DNA of 64,000 nt from Poriferisodalis sp965208895 (GCF_965208895.1 NZ_OZ242363.1:2232001-2296000), one strand, 5' to 3'. Positions 44,461 through 54,343 are shown, counted from the stretch's first letter. Made by a program: numbers and translations. The notes: generated by a model not told the origin, from the sequence alone.

Positions 44461-46829
44461 CTAAGCGAGTTCGTGAGATGCATCTGTTCCAGGGGCCGGA
44501 GACCGGCCTCCTCAACAAGTGCGTCCAATTCAGGGTCTGGGCGTGGTGGTGAGCTGTCGTAGCTTCCGGCGATCGGCTCAAACTCGCCATCTGGACCGAA
44601 TGCGATGACAGCGCCAATGGCAACTTGGAGCTGGTGCTTCTTGAGCATCACATAAGCCGTCAGTCCCTCTACGTCGTCGGCCGAGAGCACAGGACTCGCA
44701 ATTAACGCGAAGACAAGCACATGACTTCGGTCGCGGTGGTCACCGCCTACGACTGTGAAGGTGTGGTTTTCTCCGTCATCGAGCGTCATCCGGCGCAGGT
44801 CAGCGATCATTTCCGTGAACTGCTCTTGCTGCTGCGTCGAGTAGCTGAGCAGCGTGGCACCGATGCTGAGCCAGCCAGGCAATCTGTGCGACGCCATGTG
44901 ATCGACGACTTGAGCGACGCCCGGGTCGATAGGAAGCGCAGGCTTCTCTGCGGGAGCCTCTCTGCGTCCGTACTCGGACAAGAACCACGCATCAAGGTCG
45001 TCGGTTCGGCTGAACAGGAACCGAGGCGCTTGTCGTGCATAGCGCTCACGGGCTGACTCGTCGGCTTCAGCGAACAAGGGAAGCTCCGCGGCTCGCCGTT
45101 CAGGGTCCGGTTCGACATACAGCCCGGTGGTCAGGAACTCCATGAAAAGGTCGAGTTCGTCCATCGAATAGTTAAACCTCGTCGTATCGGGTTCGGTGCG
45201 ACGGCGCAGATACAGCACGAACTCAGACGGTCGTTGGACGATTTCGCTTATGACACGCAGGTCTTGCAGCGAGACTGTCCACGGCACGGCATCGTTGCTC
45301 AACAGCCCATAGTCGATCAAGTCGCTGGTAGCTGTGACGATCCCCGAGGTGTCCTCAAGTGTCACGGCGACGAGGTGCACTTCGCGTACATAGCTCAGAT
45401 CGAGCCATGTGTCGTCTCGACGTCGAAGCCCGCCATCAACGGAGATGCGTTGCCTCAGCCGCTTCGCTTGCTTGGCGGCGTGGGTGATGAGCCGTGTCAG
45501 GTCCTGTCTCAGGAGCGTCGGATCGCCGCTGCGGGCATCGGGGCGCAACGAACCTGCCTTGGCCTCGACGACCATCGCAATGTCGTCGACGAGCAGCAGT
45601 GCATCGGCTTCGCCGAAGAGGGTGTAGCTCCTCGGGCCGGCAGCGGTCTCGTCGGTGTTCTCGGCAGGCACGAAGTACCGGATGTTTCTGTGGACGTCGG
45701 TAGCCGAGAGCAGCCTGGCCAAGAGCTCGACGGATCGCCGTTCCAAGTACTCCGCCCGATGATCCGAATATGTGTGCCAACGTTCGGAGTCAACACCCGA
45801 ATTCGCGGCGGGTTTGAGAGCGGTCTCGATCCTTTCGCGTATGCAGTGAATGCCGTTCACACCGTGCGGGAGCAGCACTCTACCTTCGCCGTTCGATAGC
45901 ACCGGTCGCGTTCGCATCGGGGACTGCGACTCGAAGAACCGCTGCGCGGCCTCGTTGGGATCACCACTTGAGTCGCTGTACGCGAAGCAGTCCACGACGG
46001 CTCGGACCGTGTCGATTCCCAAATCGGCTTCATTGGCCAACTCGACCACGTCGAACGCCGCTGCGTCGGCAACCGCAGCTATGAGCGCCGCGAAATGCTG
46101 GTTCTGCGCGTCCTCGTCCCCGGCAGTTGCCTTGCTGGTGAGTCGTCGCAGCCGCCTGCCTATCCGAACCGAGGACGTCGGCCGGTTCTGTTCCATCTCA
46201 GCGCGCCCGACCACGTACAACGCGAAAGCGCGCTCTCCGATGCGTTCGATCGCATCGAACACATCGCAAGCGTCCCGCACCGTGAACCCGAGCTTGTCGA
46301 GACACACCTGCTCGACCTCAGCCGATCCGAACAAACCGGCGAGCATCTCCCTCGCAATGTGGTCATGGGTGGGATTTCGGAAGTGGATTTCCTTGCCTCG
46401 CGCACCCGAGGCCACCATGCCAAGAGGCGAATCGGCAACAGTCATGGCAATGAAATTCCGCGCTGCTTCCAGCCTGAACAGGAACGACGCAAGATTCACG
46501 ATCTCAACGGCTGCCGCCAGCAGCGGCATCGCTTTGTCGGGGAGAGTCGCGCCAGAGCCGACTGAGGCAGCGACTATCAGTGAGATCAGCTCGACCGAGG
46601 CCACCGACCCTTCGTGGGTCGACTCTCGGAATGTGTTGGGGTCATGCGCCAGTTCCAAGATGCGCACGACGGTCAGCACATGAAACGGATCGAATGGTCG
46701 CGCCCGATCAGCAATCGCCTCCATGCAGTCCTCTACGCAGCTATGGGCAGCGGCGTAGCGGCTCAGCAACTGCTGTTGTTCTGCAAACCTTCCCAAGATG
46801 AGATCCTCAGCGCCCGGGGTCAGACTCAC
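44424..46829 (-). CDS. Large protein with PD-(D/E)XK-like nuclease motif
   Basis: About 801 residues from GTG 46829 (VSLTPGAEDLILGRFAEQQQ), chosen because the 20 codons upstream are Arg-rich and unlike a protein start. The first 380 residues are helical. Around 404-423 the sequence YTLFGEADALLLVDDIAMVV then EAKAG has the E-xD-(10-13)-ExK spacing of PD-(D/E)XK/NERD nucleases. The C-terminal part includes SQWLSIGATLL-like beta segments (LPGWLSIGATLLSYSTQQQE). The last 13 residues (SPDYSRVGLTGL) come from the IS1380 end, so the native C-terminus is lost. Size and setting suggest a defence nuclease; substrate unknown. Confidence 0.65.
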   Translation of the reverse strand: MSLTPGAEDLILGRFAEQQQLLSRYAAAHSCVEDCMEAIADRARPFDPFHVLTVVRILELAHDPNTFRESTHEGSVASVELISLIVAASVGSGATLPDKAMPLLAAAVEIVNLASFLFRLEAARNFIAMTVADSPLGMVASGARGKEIHFRNPTHDHIAREMLAGLFGSAEVEQVCLDKLGFTVRDACDVFDAIERIGERAFALYVVGRAEMEQNRPTSSVRIGRRLRRLTSKATAGDEDAQNQHFAALIAAVADAAAFDVVELANEADLGIDTVRAVVDCFAYSDSSGDPNEAAQRFFESQSPMRTRPVLSNGEGRVLLPHGVNGIHCIRERIETALKPAANSGVDSERWHTYSDHRAEYLERRSVELLARLLSATDVHRNIRYFVPAENTDETAAGPRSYTLFGEADALLLVDDIAMVVEAKAGSLRPDARSGDPTLLRQDLTRLITHAAKQAKRLRQRISVDGGLRRRDDTWLDLSYVREVHLVAVTLEDTSGIVTATSDLIDYGLLSNDAVPWTVSLQDLRVISEIVQRPSEFVLYLRRRTEPDTTRFNYSMDELDLFMEFLTTGLYVEPDPERRAAELPLFAEADESARERYARQAPRFLFSRTDDLDAWFLSEYGRREAPAEKPALPIDPGVAQVVDHMASHRLPGWLSIGATLLSYSTQQQEQFTEMIADLRRMTLDDGENHTFTVVGGDHRDRSHVLVFALIASPVLSADDVEGLTAYVMLKKHQLQVAIGAVIAFGPDGEFEPIAGSYDSSPPRPDPELDALVEEAGLRPLEQMHLTNSLSPDYSRVGLTGL

Positions 46830-46965
46830 GATGCCCCGCGGCAGCTCACCCGCGGGAGAACGTCGACGACGAAGCGACCACCTTGGCACCCCGCCAACAT
46901 AGAGAGGTCATGCCGCGACAACCGGCAGGTCTTCGGGTTAGCGAATGCCGACACAGCGGCGTCAG

Positions 46966-47150
46966 AGCCTGTCGGACGCTCCCTTGTCGGGCGGCAAGTG
47001 CATCAGCGTCTTGTCGGGCGTGTTCGTCGCGCCGCGTCCGGCGGATGACACGTCGGGCGGGACGCGCTGCTCGGAGGCCGCGAACCGGCCCGGCGGTGTC
47101 GCCATCGACGCGGATCTCCAAGGCGAACGCGGCGTGCTGGGGACAGCCTG
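46966..47150 (-). mobile_element. IS110-family 3' fragment
   Basis: GCCTGTCGGACGCTCCCTTG start and minus-strand RRVIRRTRRDEHARQDADAL, like 8151 and 32466. Nothing else is recognisable in 46890-46965 or 47151-47250. Confidence 0.5.
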
Positions 47151-47253
47151 CCGAAGCCACTCGCGGCCTCCGGGCACGTCACTCATCGTCGAGGCCGATT
47201 CAGTCTCCAGCCCACAGCGCGAGCAGGAACTCCGCCCCTGACGTTCCTATATG

Positions 47254-47465
47254 GGGGTCAAGTGCGGGTCTTGAGGGTGGTGGGCTTCCCCCAAGCCGCG
47301 GAGAGTCGGTATCGGCTTGTCCGTAAACGGCCGCGCTGGTCGACCCTGCACGGCGCAGCGCTGCGGCACCTGCACCTGAGCTGCCGGACCCCCTGACGCG
47401 AGACCGAGGGACCGGCGAGGTACTGAAACGGCGCAGCGCAGCATGAACCAATCGAACAGACGTGA
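47254..47465. repeat. Cassette flank repeat, long copy
   Basis: About 200 bp starting gtcaagtgcgggtcttgagg and ending cagacgtgacgcgagag. Copies at 54110-54310 and 58660-58860, shorter ones at 29195-29290 and 27427-27450. Always outside the 3' end of a cassette. No coding potential. Confidence 0.7.
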
Positions 47466-47472
47466 CGCGAGA

Positions 47473-47500
47473 GAGCCCCGGGGCGGGTGCCCCGGGGCTC
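47473..47500 (-). terminator. Terminator hairpin after C10
   Basis: Perfect stem gagccccgggg-cgggtg-ccccggggctc. Confidence 0.7.
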
Positions 47501-47575
47501 TCTCGGTTGTCGGCCTGTTGCCGTTCGGGCGGCGGTGCCGCCTGTCCGGTTCAGGCCGCTTGTTCGGTCAGCCCC

Positions 47576-49166
47576 TCAGGGGGTCTTGACGCTGCTGGTC
47601 ATGGTGATGCGTCGCTGGCTCGCGCCGTTGAGGTTCTCATCGACTCGGTCCTGCGCTGTGCCGACCACGTCGGTGGTGCCCGGTGCGGGGGCGTCAGCGG
47701 CGTAGTCGGTCGCGACGCCTGCGTCGGCGGTGATCGCCGCGAACGCCGGGGGCCGACGATGGCGTCTGATTCGCCGGCGTGGCCTGCTGTGGTCTCAGTG
47801 AGATCGCGTGCTTTGGGCACGAACCGCACCAGAGCGGTCTCGAACTCATAGCGCACCGACTGCGTCGGCGGCGTCGAAGCGGTCACCGTCTCAGTCAACG
47901 ACGGGCTTTGGGCTGACAGGTCATCGACGATGGTCATAGCGCCGCCCGGGGCAGTGCCCGAACCGCCCGCGGCAGCCGTGTTGAGCCGTGTGAACCCCGC
48001 AGCGGGCGTCTCAGACGCCGACGCCCGGGTGCGCACCGCGGTGGCGGCCAGCACGTCGGTCAACAGGTTGGTGTTGCGGAGCTCGCCGGCGAACGCGTCC
48101 AAGCCCGCCTCGATCGCGAACTGGGTGCGGCCAGCGCCGTCAGCCGCGACCGACGCGTTGCGGGCCGCGAGCAGGCCCAGCGGCGTGGTGGCCCTGCCGG
48201 TCTCGCAGTTCGCGAAGCCCGCGCAGAACCGTGCGTCGAACTCGGCGCCGGCTTTCAACGCAGCCACCAGATCGCCCAAAGCGGCAGTCGCGGGGCCGCT
48301 GTTGAACCGCACCGTGACCCGCTGGCCTCTGGTGCCGACGCGCACGTCGATGTCGGGCGGCTTCGCAGCGTCGTAGGTGCTGGCCCGGTCGAACACCATC
48401 GTCCAGCCGTTGCCCGCAGCCCCCGCGGCATCGCCGGAGCCCTTCTCGTTGATCGAGACCGCATGATCGGCCGCAGCGCGGCCCACGACTGTGGACCGAA
48501 CCGTCCAGCCGGCATGCGCGCAGTGCTTCAGATCGCTCATCAGCACCGTGCGCACAACCGGGCTCGCCTGCGCCCGCAACGCCGAACCCGACGTCCCAGC
48601 GGACACGTTCCCGTCAGCGACAGCGACAGCGCCCGGCGAGATGATCAGCCGATCGCCGGGCACCAGCGCACGACCCAGACCGACAGTCGCCGCGGCCTCG
48701 CCCGCGTCGCGGTCCACCGTCGGCGACGGCACCGCAGCCCCGCCGGACCCGGCCACCACCCGGACCTCAGCGGGGGCCAGCACAGCAGTGCCCGCAATGG
48801 CGCCGTCGTCGTCGCAGAAGCCGACGTTGAACTCCTGATCGGCGTTGGCCACAGCCGTGCCCGCGATGCCCACGACCGACACCGCCGGCCGCGTGCGGTC
48901 CGCCGCTGTGGCCGTCACCGTCGCCGACGCAGACGCGACAGCGCGCTGACCGGCGCCGGCGCCGAACTCGGCGTCCGACGCGACCACCGAGATCACATCG
49001 CCCGCACCCAGACGCCCGCCGAGCGCCGCATCGATCTTGGACTTGTCGCACGTACCCCCAGTCGAGCCCGTCTCCGCGTCCAGCACCACCACCGGCACGC
49101 CGTTGACGTTGATGACGTCCCGAAGCCGCGGCACGTCAGGCTCCACGCTGCCGCTGAAACACAGCC
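47576..49166 (-). pseudogene. C10: 5'-truncated, frameshifted surface-protein cassette
   Basis: Enters at LCFSGSVEPDVPRLRDVINV, the same homologous point as C2, and ends RITMTSSVKTP. A one-base change in the run at about 47757 shifts the last 60 residues out of frame. Otherwise closely related to C3. The 5' end meets an IS110 transposase fragment on the other strand. Confidence 0.8.
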
Positions 49167-49199
49167 CTGCTGTGCGAGGTCGGAGACCCGACCCGGTTC

Positions 49200-49530
49200 G
49201 GACGCGAGACCCGAGTTCGCCCGCTGGTGCCGCCGCCGGCGCCTTCGCGCTCTCATCGGGCGAGGGCAGCGGCGACCCGGGCAAGCACCGGCTCGACTTC
49301 ACAGGCAACCGGCGCATCAACTCAGTGCTGCACATCGCGTCGGTCACCCCCCAGCACACCCAGCCCGAGGCGGTCGCCTGGCTCGCCAGAAAAGCCGGCG
49401 AACCCAAGACCCGACGCGAAGCCAGACGAGCCCACAAACGCCAACTCGCCAACCGCGTCATCCGCCGAACGTGGCGCGACGAACAGACCCGAAACCAGCC
49501 CTCTCGCGCTCGCCGCTTGACAAGGGAGCG
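49200..49530 (+). pseudogene. IS110-family transposase C-terminal fragment
   Basis: HRLDFTGNRRINSVLHIASV, then QPEAVAWLARKAGEPKTRRE ARRAHKRQLANRVIRR is the transposase_20 end of IS110 proteins (the GNRxLNxALHxxA motif). The DEDD catalytic half is absent. It ends with CAAGGGAGCGTCCGACAGGC, the inverted form of the element end seen at four other sites. Confidence 0.75.
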
Positions 49531-49562
49531 TCCGACAGGCCCACACTGCGCCTGCGGGATGC

Positions 49563-49596
49563 AGAGATGCCCCCCGTTTAAAAGGGGGGCATCTCT
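49563..49596. terminator. Long perfect hairpin agagatgcccccc / ggggggcatctct
   Basis: A 13-bp perfect stem with an 8-nt A/T-rich loop (gtttaaaa), unlike the cassette hairpins. It lies 108 bp before the NYN gene. Could be a bidirectional terminator or a palindromic recombination or binding site. Confidence 0.55.
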
Positions 49597-49703
49597 CGCT
49601 CCTGGCGGTCACCCGCGCAGGACAGCTCTGGCTGACATCATACAGCGGGCCTGTGCTGAACGGCCCGCGGCATTCGGTCCGGCATCCCCGGAGGCAGGTG
49701 AGC

Positions 49704-50231
49704 ATGGCCGCACGAGCAGCGGCGTTCGTCGACGGCTTGAACCTGTACCACGGGCTGCGCGACGCAGCGCTGCTGAAGTACCGCCGGCTCGACGTCGACG
49801 GCATGGCCGGCTCGCTGGCCGCGGATGCCGGCGGGCCGCTCGGGGTGTCCTTGGACGTCACCCGCGTCGTGTACTGCACGAGCCCGGTCGCGGACAAAGG
49901 GGCTGCCCGTCGCCAGGACATCTACCTCCAAGCGCTGCAGCAGCACTGCTCCCGTGTCGAGATCCGACGCGGAACATACGAGGAGAAAACACGCGAGTGC
50001 GCTCGCTGCGGCGCCCGCGTCGGGTTCCAAACCGAGAAGCAAACCGATGTGAATCTCGCTGTCGAGATGATGCTGGAGGCCGCGAAGCCTGAGGGGCACA
50101 GAGCTGAAGTCCATCTGCTCATCACCGGCGACACAGACCTGCCGAGTGTCACTGTTGATGTCGCCGGGGCTCCCAGCCAGAGGGCTGCGGTCCGGTCCCC
50201 CGCTCGGCGCTGCGTCCTCTCCGAGTGCTGA
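49704..50231 (+). CDS. NYN-domain (PIN-like) ribonuclease, C-terminus altered
   Basis: 175 residues from ATG 49704 with GGAGG 9 nt upstream. AAFVDGLNLYHGLRD at the N-terminus, KQTDVNLAVEMMLEA in the middle and VHLLITGDTDL carry the conserved aspartates of the NYN fold, which cleaves RNA. A CARCG cysteine pair (CARCGARVG) sits before them. After GDTDL the sequence (PSVTVDVAGAPSQRAAVRSP) no longer looks like the family, so the last 35 residues are probably the result of a frameshift or rearrangement. Convergent with the PRTase-like gene, 5 bp apart. Confidence 0.75.
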   Translation: MAARAAAFVDGLNLYHGLRDAALLKYRRLDVDGMAGSLAADAGGPLGVSLDVTRVVYCTSPVADKGAARRQDIYLQALQQHCSRVEIRRGTYEEKTRECARCGARVGFQTEKQTDVNLAVEMMLEAAKPEGHRAEVHLLITGDTDLPSVTVDVAGAPSQRAAVRSPARRCVLSEC

Positions 50232-50236
50232 TGGGC

Positions 50237-52666
50237 TCATGTGTGATCGCAAACGGACTCGTGGTCGTCGCGATCTTTCAGAGGTCCCCAGGCGGCTTCC
50301 AAGAGTTGCTTGGCAACATCGAGCGGGACCGCGTCAAGTGCGCCATCATCGTCGGCGACCTGCTCGAAGAATTCTTCGATCGTGTCCTTGGCCCGCTTGG
50401 GAATTTTGCCCGCTGCTGCAGCGAGAGCCAGTTCGGCTAGCAGCGTTTCGCGACTGCCCGGTTCTTCGAAATCGGTCTTTGCCCACAGGTCCCGCAAAAC
50501 GTCCCGCACGGACAAACCCCGGTATTCCCAGAAAGCCTCGAATGGCCTGATCCAGCGCAAGACCGCACTCAGGATCGGCACCTCGAAGTACACCGCCGGA
50601 ATCCGCGAGAGGTCAAAGCGCAGCCCCGGCGGACCCCCTTGAGACTCGCGTTCCAAGCGTCGGCGGTGCAACGCCGCACCGACACCGACGAGTGTTCCGA
50701 CCATTGACATCCTGTCTCCGAATAGCGAATTCGGAAGCAGCCGAGGGAGTTGATCGTCTGACCGCTCAGGTGACCCGCACAGCAGCACAGCCGCAGGATT
50801 GGGCGCACCCGACTGGTGCTGCCACGTCTGGCGACGCTTGAGCCAGTCGCTATGCGGACTGGACAGCACCCAGTCCCGTCGGTCTTGGGCATACTGCCGT
50901 ACTTGGTCGGAGAGCCTGTCCTCGTCGAGCGTTTGCCGAAAGAGACGCTGCTCCACGGATAGCGGATGATCACGGGACGGCAAGTAGGTCATCCACACTG
51001 CGACGAGACGTTGGCTGTACGAGCTGCGAGTCGACTGCCATTCGCGAAACGACGGCGGCCGGGCATGTACGACCAGTCCTGAGATTATGTAGCTGTTCGG
51101 AGGCTGCCCACTGAGGGCGCGGTGTACGCGGATCAGAATCTCGCGCAGCGTTCCGCCAGTGACGGTTCCCACTGTCAGCACCAAGATGTGCCGCTTGCCT
51201 CGCAGCTGACGGGCCAGCCGGTCACGCTCGCCGTCGGCCGGTTTCGATGCGATCGTGAACACCTGCGCGGGCGTTTCGGCAAAACGGCGGCTCGCCCACT
51301 CGACGAACCGATCGAACCCGGTGCTATCGGCGTCCTCGTCCAACGCCACGATCGCATCAACACCTGTCAGCTTGTCGAGGTCGGACCGGCCGTCGTTCGG
51401 GTTATCCGAGCGGTGGCCCATCTGCTCTTCAAGCGCCTCGACGAACCGATCGTGGGCGAGGAGAAGGTGAGGGTAGAAGCGAACACCCCACCGGCCAGGA
51501 TCTCGTCTCAGCCTGGTGCGTTCTGCTGGATCGCAGTCGATGCCCATGCCGTCGACGTCGTCATACATTTCCAGCAGATTGGCGATGCTCCTAGCTCCTA
51601 CAGGCGGGTCGGGCATCACCACTACATGCGGTTCCGGCAGCGACGTGTTCGTGAAGCTTGCGGAGTCAATACGAACACAGGGGGCCGCGTCGGCGCTGTC
51701 GCACAATTCGCAGTCGTCTTGAGTGAACGAGTTTCCCCCGGGGATGTGAAGCCACGGGTCCTGCAGCCCGCCATTCGCAGCGGGCCACTGCGTCGATGCC
51801 GGCCGAGCTCGATCCACCAGGGTCTGCAGCGCCCACCCGGAGCCGATCTTGGTCTTCAGACATGCAGCCAGTGCGTGTTCGGTGTGCCCCGTCGACGACA
51901 CCGAGATCAGCACCAGCGCTCCACCAGCCCCTACGGTCAGCTCGATAAGTTCTTCATCGGCCAACAAGGAATGCGGGTAGGCGTCGCGAACGGCAACATG
52001 ACCCAGCTTCACCTCGTGGGACGCTGCTGCTGTCTGCAGTGCCAGCACAATCGGCAGGATCGTGCTTGAGTCGAGCAGGATTGTCTGGTCTGCTCTGGCA
52101 TATGGGTACAGCCACGTGGCCAATGCCGCTGCATCGCGCGGCGATCGAAACACATCGCCCACTCGAATGAAGTCACTGCGGTGCTCATCAGAGGGCAGCT
52201 CATAGTGGAACGTCGTCGGTCGCCAGTGAGCCCTGCCGGCTTGTACCAAGGCCGCGAGCTCCACGGAACGGGCCGAAGCGAGCATCTGGCCGTCGTTCCT
52301 TGACGGGTCCGTCTCCGACCACCACATCTGAGGCCCCGACTTATCACCGAAGTCGAACCAGCACGCTCCTACCGGCGGAGCGGATCCGCCGCGTTGGTTG
52401 ATAACCGCCTGGATGACCCCGGTGCCCTGATCGACGCCCGAATCGAGGGGTTCAGGGGACCGAATCAGGACACACCGGCATGCCGCCAGCACAAATTCAT
52501 CCACAGAGCGCAATTGCGCCGCCACGGCACCGTGCCAGTCGCCCGCGTGACTGCCTGCGACATCGATGAACATGAGGCCGCCGGAAATGTCGACCGTTTC
52601 GACAAGCGGAACGCCGCGATAAGTGTCAACACGCACATAGCTGCTGGTGTCCGAGCCGCCCACCAT
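50237..52666 (-). CDS. Large PRTase-like protein, partner of the GHKL ATPase
   Basis: 809 residues from ATG 52666, 17 bp after the ATPase stop; longer starts would overlap that gene. Two PRTase-like PRPP-loop motifs are visible: ALVLISVSSTGHTEHAL (about 250-265) and HILVLTVGTVTGGTLREILI (about 493-512), the second close to the canonical (V)LDDxxxTGGT although its acidic pair is replaced. Between them is a CELC...C segment (about 319-330), possibly metal binding. The last 200 residues are helical. Paired ATPase and PRTase-like genes are described among prokaryotic conflict systems (PRTase-CE type); the match here is by motif and arrangement, not proven. Activity unknown. Confidence 0.6.
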   Translation of the reverse strand: MVGGSDTSSYVRVDTYRGVPLVETVDISGGLMFIDVAGSHAGDWHGAVAAQLRSVDEFVLAACRCVLIRSPEPLDSGVDQGTGVIQAVINQRGGSAPPVGACWFDFGDKSGPQMWWSETDPSRNDGQMLASARSVELAALVQAGRAHWRPTTFHYELPSDEHRSDFIRVGDVFRSPRDAAALATWLYPYARADQTILLDSSTILPIVLALQTAAASHEVKLGHVAVRDAYPHSLLADEELIELTVGAGGALVLISVSSTGHTEHALAACLKTKIGSGWALQTLVDRARPASTQWPAANGGLQDPWLHIPGGNSFTQDDCELCDSADAAPCVRIDSASFTNTSLPEPHVVVMPDPPVGARSIANLLEMYDDVDGMGIDCDPAERTRLRRDPGRWGVRFYPHLLLAHDRFVEALEEQMGHRSDNPNDGRSDLDKLTGVDAIVALDEDADSTGFDRFVEWASRRFAETPAQVFTIASKPADGERDRLARQLRGKRHILVLTVGTVTGGTLREILIRVHRALSGQPPNSYIISGLVVHARPPSFREWQSTRSSYSQRLVAVWMTYLPSRDHPLSVEQRLFRQTLDEDRLSDQVRQYAQDRRDWVLSSPHSDWLKRRQTWQHQSGAPNPAAVLLCGSPERSDDQLPRLLPNSLFGDRMSMVGTLVGVGAALHRRRLERESQGGPPGLRFDLSRIPAVYFEVPILSAVLRWIRPFEAFWEYRGLSVRDVLRDLWAKTDFEEPGSRETLLAELALAAAAGKIPKRAKDTIEEFFEQVADDDGALDAVPLDVAKQLLEAAWGPLKDRDDHESVCDHT

Positions 52667-52683
52667 CTGACTGCGTGTCGGGC

Positions 52684-54039
52684 TTATGCCATTTGGGGCC
52701 AAGCGGCCCGGTATCGATGCAGGTTGTCTCTGGCTTCGATGATCTGATCTTGAGCGAGGCCGTCCAAGCGAGGGACGCGGACTTGAAGTTGGATCGTCGT
52801 GCCGCGCCACGGCACCGGAACCGAACGCTTCTGGACATGCGGAGCCGATTCAGCAGAGCCAACTGCAGGCACACGTACCGCAAGCTGAGCCGCAGCTCGA
52901 CCGTCACTGAGGTCATCCTCAGACGTGACGGTGATGGCTCCGCCGGCGAATCGAGCGAGGTTGTAGAGGCACCAGAGTCCGGCACCATTGTGGCCGTCGA
53001 CCGCCCGGTCAGTCAGTCGACTTCGCAAGACGCATTCCACGATGTCCGCAGCCTCGACTCGGTTCAAAGAGTCCGGGTGTTGCCAGCGCATGGTTCGCGG
53101 GATTCCAAAGCCGTTGTCAAACGCCAGGAAATGAAGCCGATCACAGCTATCCGTGCCGCCGGTCGTCAGACTCACAAGCAGGCAAGAACGCGATCGGTCG
53201 ACTATCGCGGGTCCGAGCCAATCCGATCTGAATTCAGGGTCACGCAGGTTGAATGCGTGTGTGGAGATGTTGTCCAGCACCTCCGCGAGAGTTTCGCAGG
53301 TGGTTGACAGGAACTCCGAGCGGAGCGCATCGCCCTTCCGGCCCTGAGGCCGCGGGACCGCCTTGCCGAGAAATGGGAAGGCGGCGGAGCCCTCGTAGCG
53401 ACGGAAGTACCCAGATTCGGCCCTTGAGTGCGTGTTGGCGTATAGATACACACGTTCGGCGAGCCGCGTCCCTGCGGCCTCCTCGAGCAGGACTGGAACG
53501 GGTCCCCGTCGAGGAGCCCAGATGCCCTCGCTGGAGCTGACGGCCTTCGCGGAGGCATCGTCGTGTGATGCGAATTCAACTGGTCCCCGACGTTGCGCGA
53601 GTGCAAAATAGAACGCTCCGCGTAGAAGCTGCATCCGGGCACTGGGTGCCTCCGGTAACGCCACCCGGATCGGAAGGTCACTGAAGCGCCCCACGAGAAG
53701 ATTGCTGACCACCGCTAGCCACGCCGGACTGAGCCGACGTCGGGACGCGTTGCCCAAGTCGAATCCGGTGAGGTCCAAGCGCAACCGGGTGCCAGCGGCG
53801 CCCGCACGGCGAAGTGCAGCGAGCAGGCTTTGAACCTCGCCCTCTCCCGTGCCGGCCACTTCGTGACTGATCATTCGGACATCCAGCAGAGCACGATCGC
53901 AGGCTATGTCAACGGCCCGCGCCCCGCACACATCTGCACTGTTTGAAGGAGGCTCTGATTGTTGGGAGGGATAGAGCTGCAGCGAGCAATGGGAGGTATG
54001 CCGCTGGGTGAGCGGGCGGTGAGGATGGTGGTCGACCAT
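52684..54039 (-). CDS. GHKL-type ATPase, first gene of the pair
   Basis: 451 residues from ATG 54039 (the first 50 residues are poorly conserved in appearance; a start near MISHEVAGTGEGEV is possible). TLAEVLDNISTHAFN (250-264) is the N box, LAFDNGFGIP (305-314) the G1 box, and DGHNGAGLWCLYNLARFAGG (348-367) the G2 box of HATPase_c folds. No histidine kinase dimerisation domain and no receiver are present, so it is an ATP-dependent switch like MutL/MORC rather than a sensor kinase. Seventeen bp separate it from the PRTase-like gene. An N-terminal region (90-150) looks like a STAS or helical domain. Confidence 0.7.
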   Translation of the reverse strand: MVDHHPHRPLTQRHTSHCSLQLYPSQQSEPPSNSADVCGARAVDIACDRALLDVRMISHEVAGTGEGEVQSLLAALRRAGAAGTRLRLDLTGFDLGNASRRRLSPAWLAVVSNLLVGRFSDLPIRVALPEAPSARMQLLRGAFYFALAQRRGPVEFASHDDASAKAVSSSEGIWAPRRGPVPVLLEEAAGTRLAERVYLYANTHSRAESGYFRRYEGSAAFPFLGKAVPRPQGRKGDALRSEFLSTTCETLAEVLDNISTHAFNLRDPEFRSDWLGPAIVDRSRSCLLVSLTTGGTDSCDRLHFLAFDNGFGIPRTMRWQHPDSLNRVEAADIVECVLRSRLTDRAVDGHNGAGLWCLYNLARFAGGAITVTSEDDLSDGRAAAQLAVRVPAVGSAESAPHVQKRSVPVPWRGTTIQLQVRVPRLDGLAQDQIIEARDNLHRYRAAWPQMA

Positions 54040-54109
54040 GAGCGTTGCTACGGTTCGAGACGGGGGCGATCTGCTCGATCACTGACAGGCTCGGGCCGTC
54101 TGCGGTGTG

Positions 54110-54310
54110 GGCTTCCGGTGTGGGCTTCCCCCCAACCGTGGAGAGCCGGCCAGTCGGCATCGGCTTGTCCGTAATCGGCCGCGCTGATCATTCCTGCACA
54201 GCGCAGCGGCACCTGCACCTGAGCTGCCGGATCCGCTGACGCAAGACCGAGGGATCGGCGAGTTACCGAAACGGGCCAGCATTGCAAGAACCGGACGGAC
54301 ACATGTGACG
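54110..54310. repeat. Cassette flank repeat, long copy
   Basis: Matches 47279-47465 and 58664-58860 in order: gtgggcttccc, cggcttgtccgta, gcacctgcacctgagctg, gagaccgaggga-like block, gtgacgcgag. Confidence 0.7.
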
Positions 54311-54315
54311 CGAGG

Positions 54316-54343
54316 GAGCCCCGGGGCACCCGCCCCGGGGCTC
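54316..54343 (-). terminator. Terminator hairpin after C11
   Basis: gagccccgggg-cacccg-ccccggggctc, perfect stem. Confidence 0.7.

Noticed and set aside
45234..45899. Plus-strand frames opposite the 44424-46829 gene
   Set aside because: Composition and lack of motifs mark them as antisense shadows.
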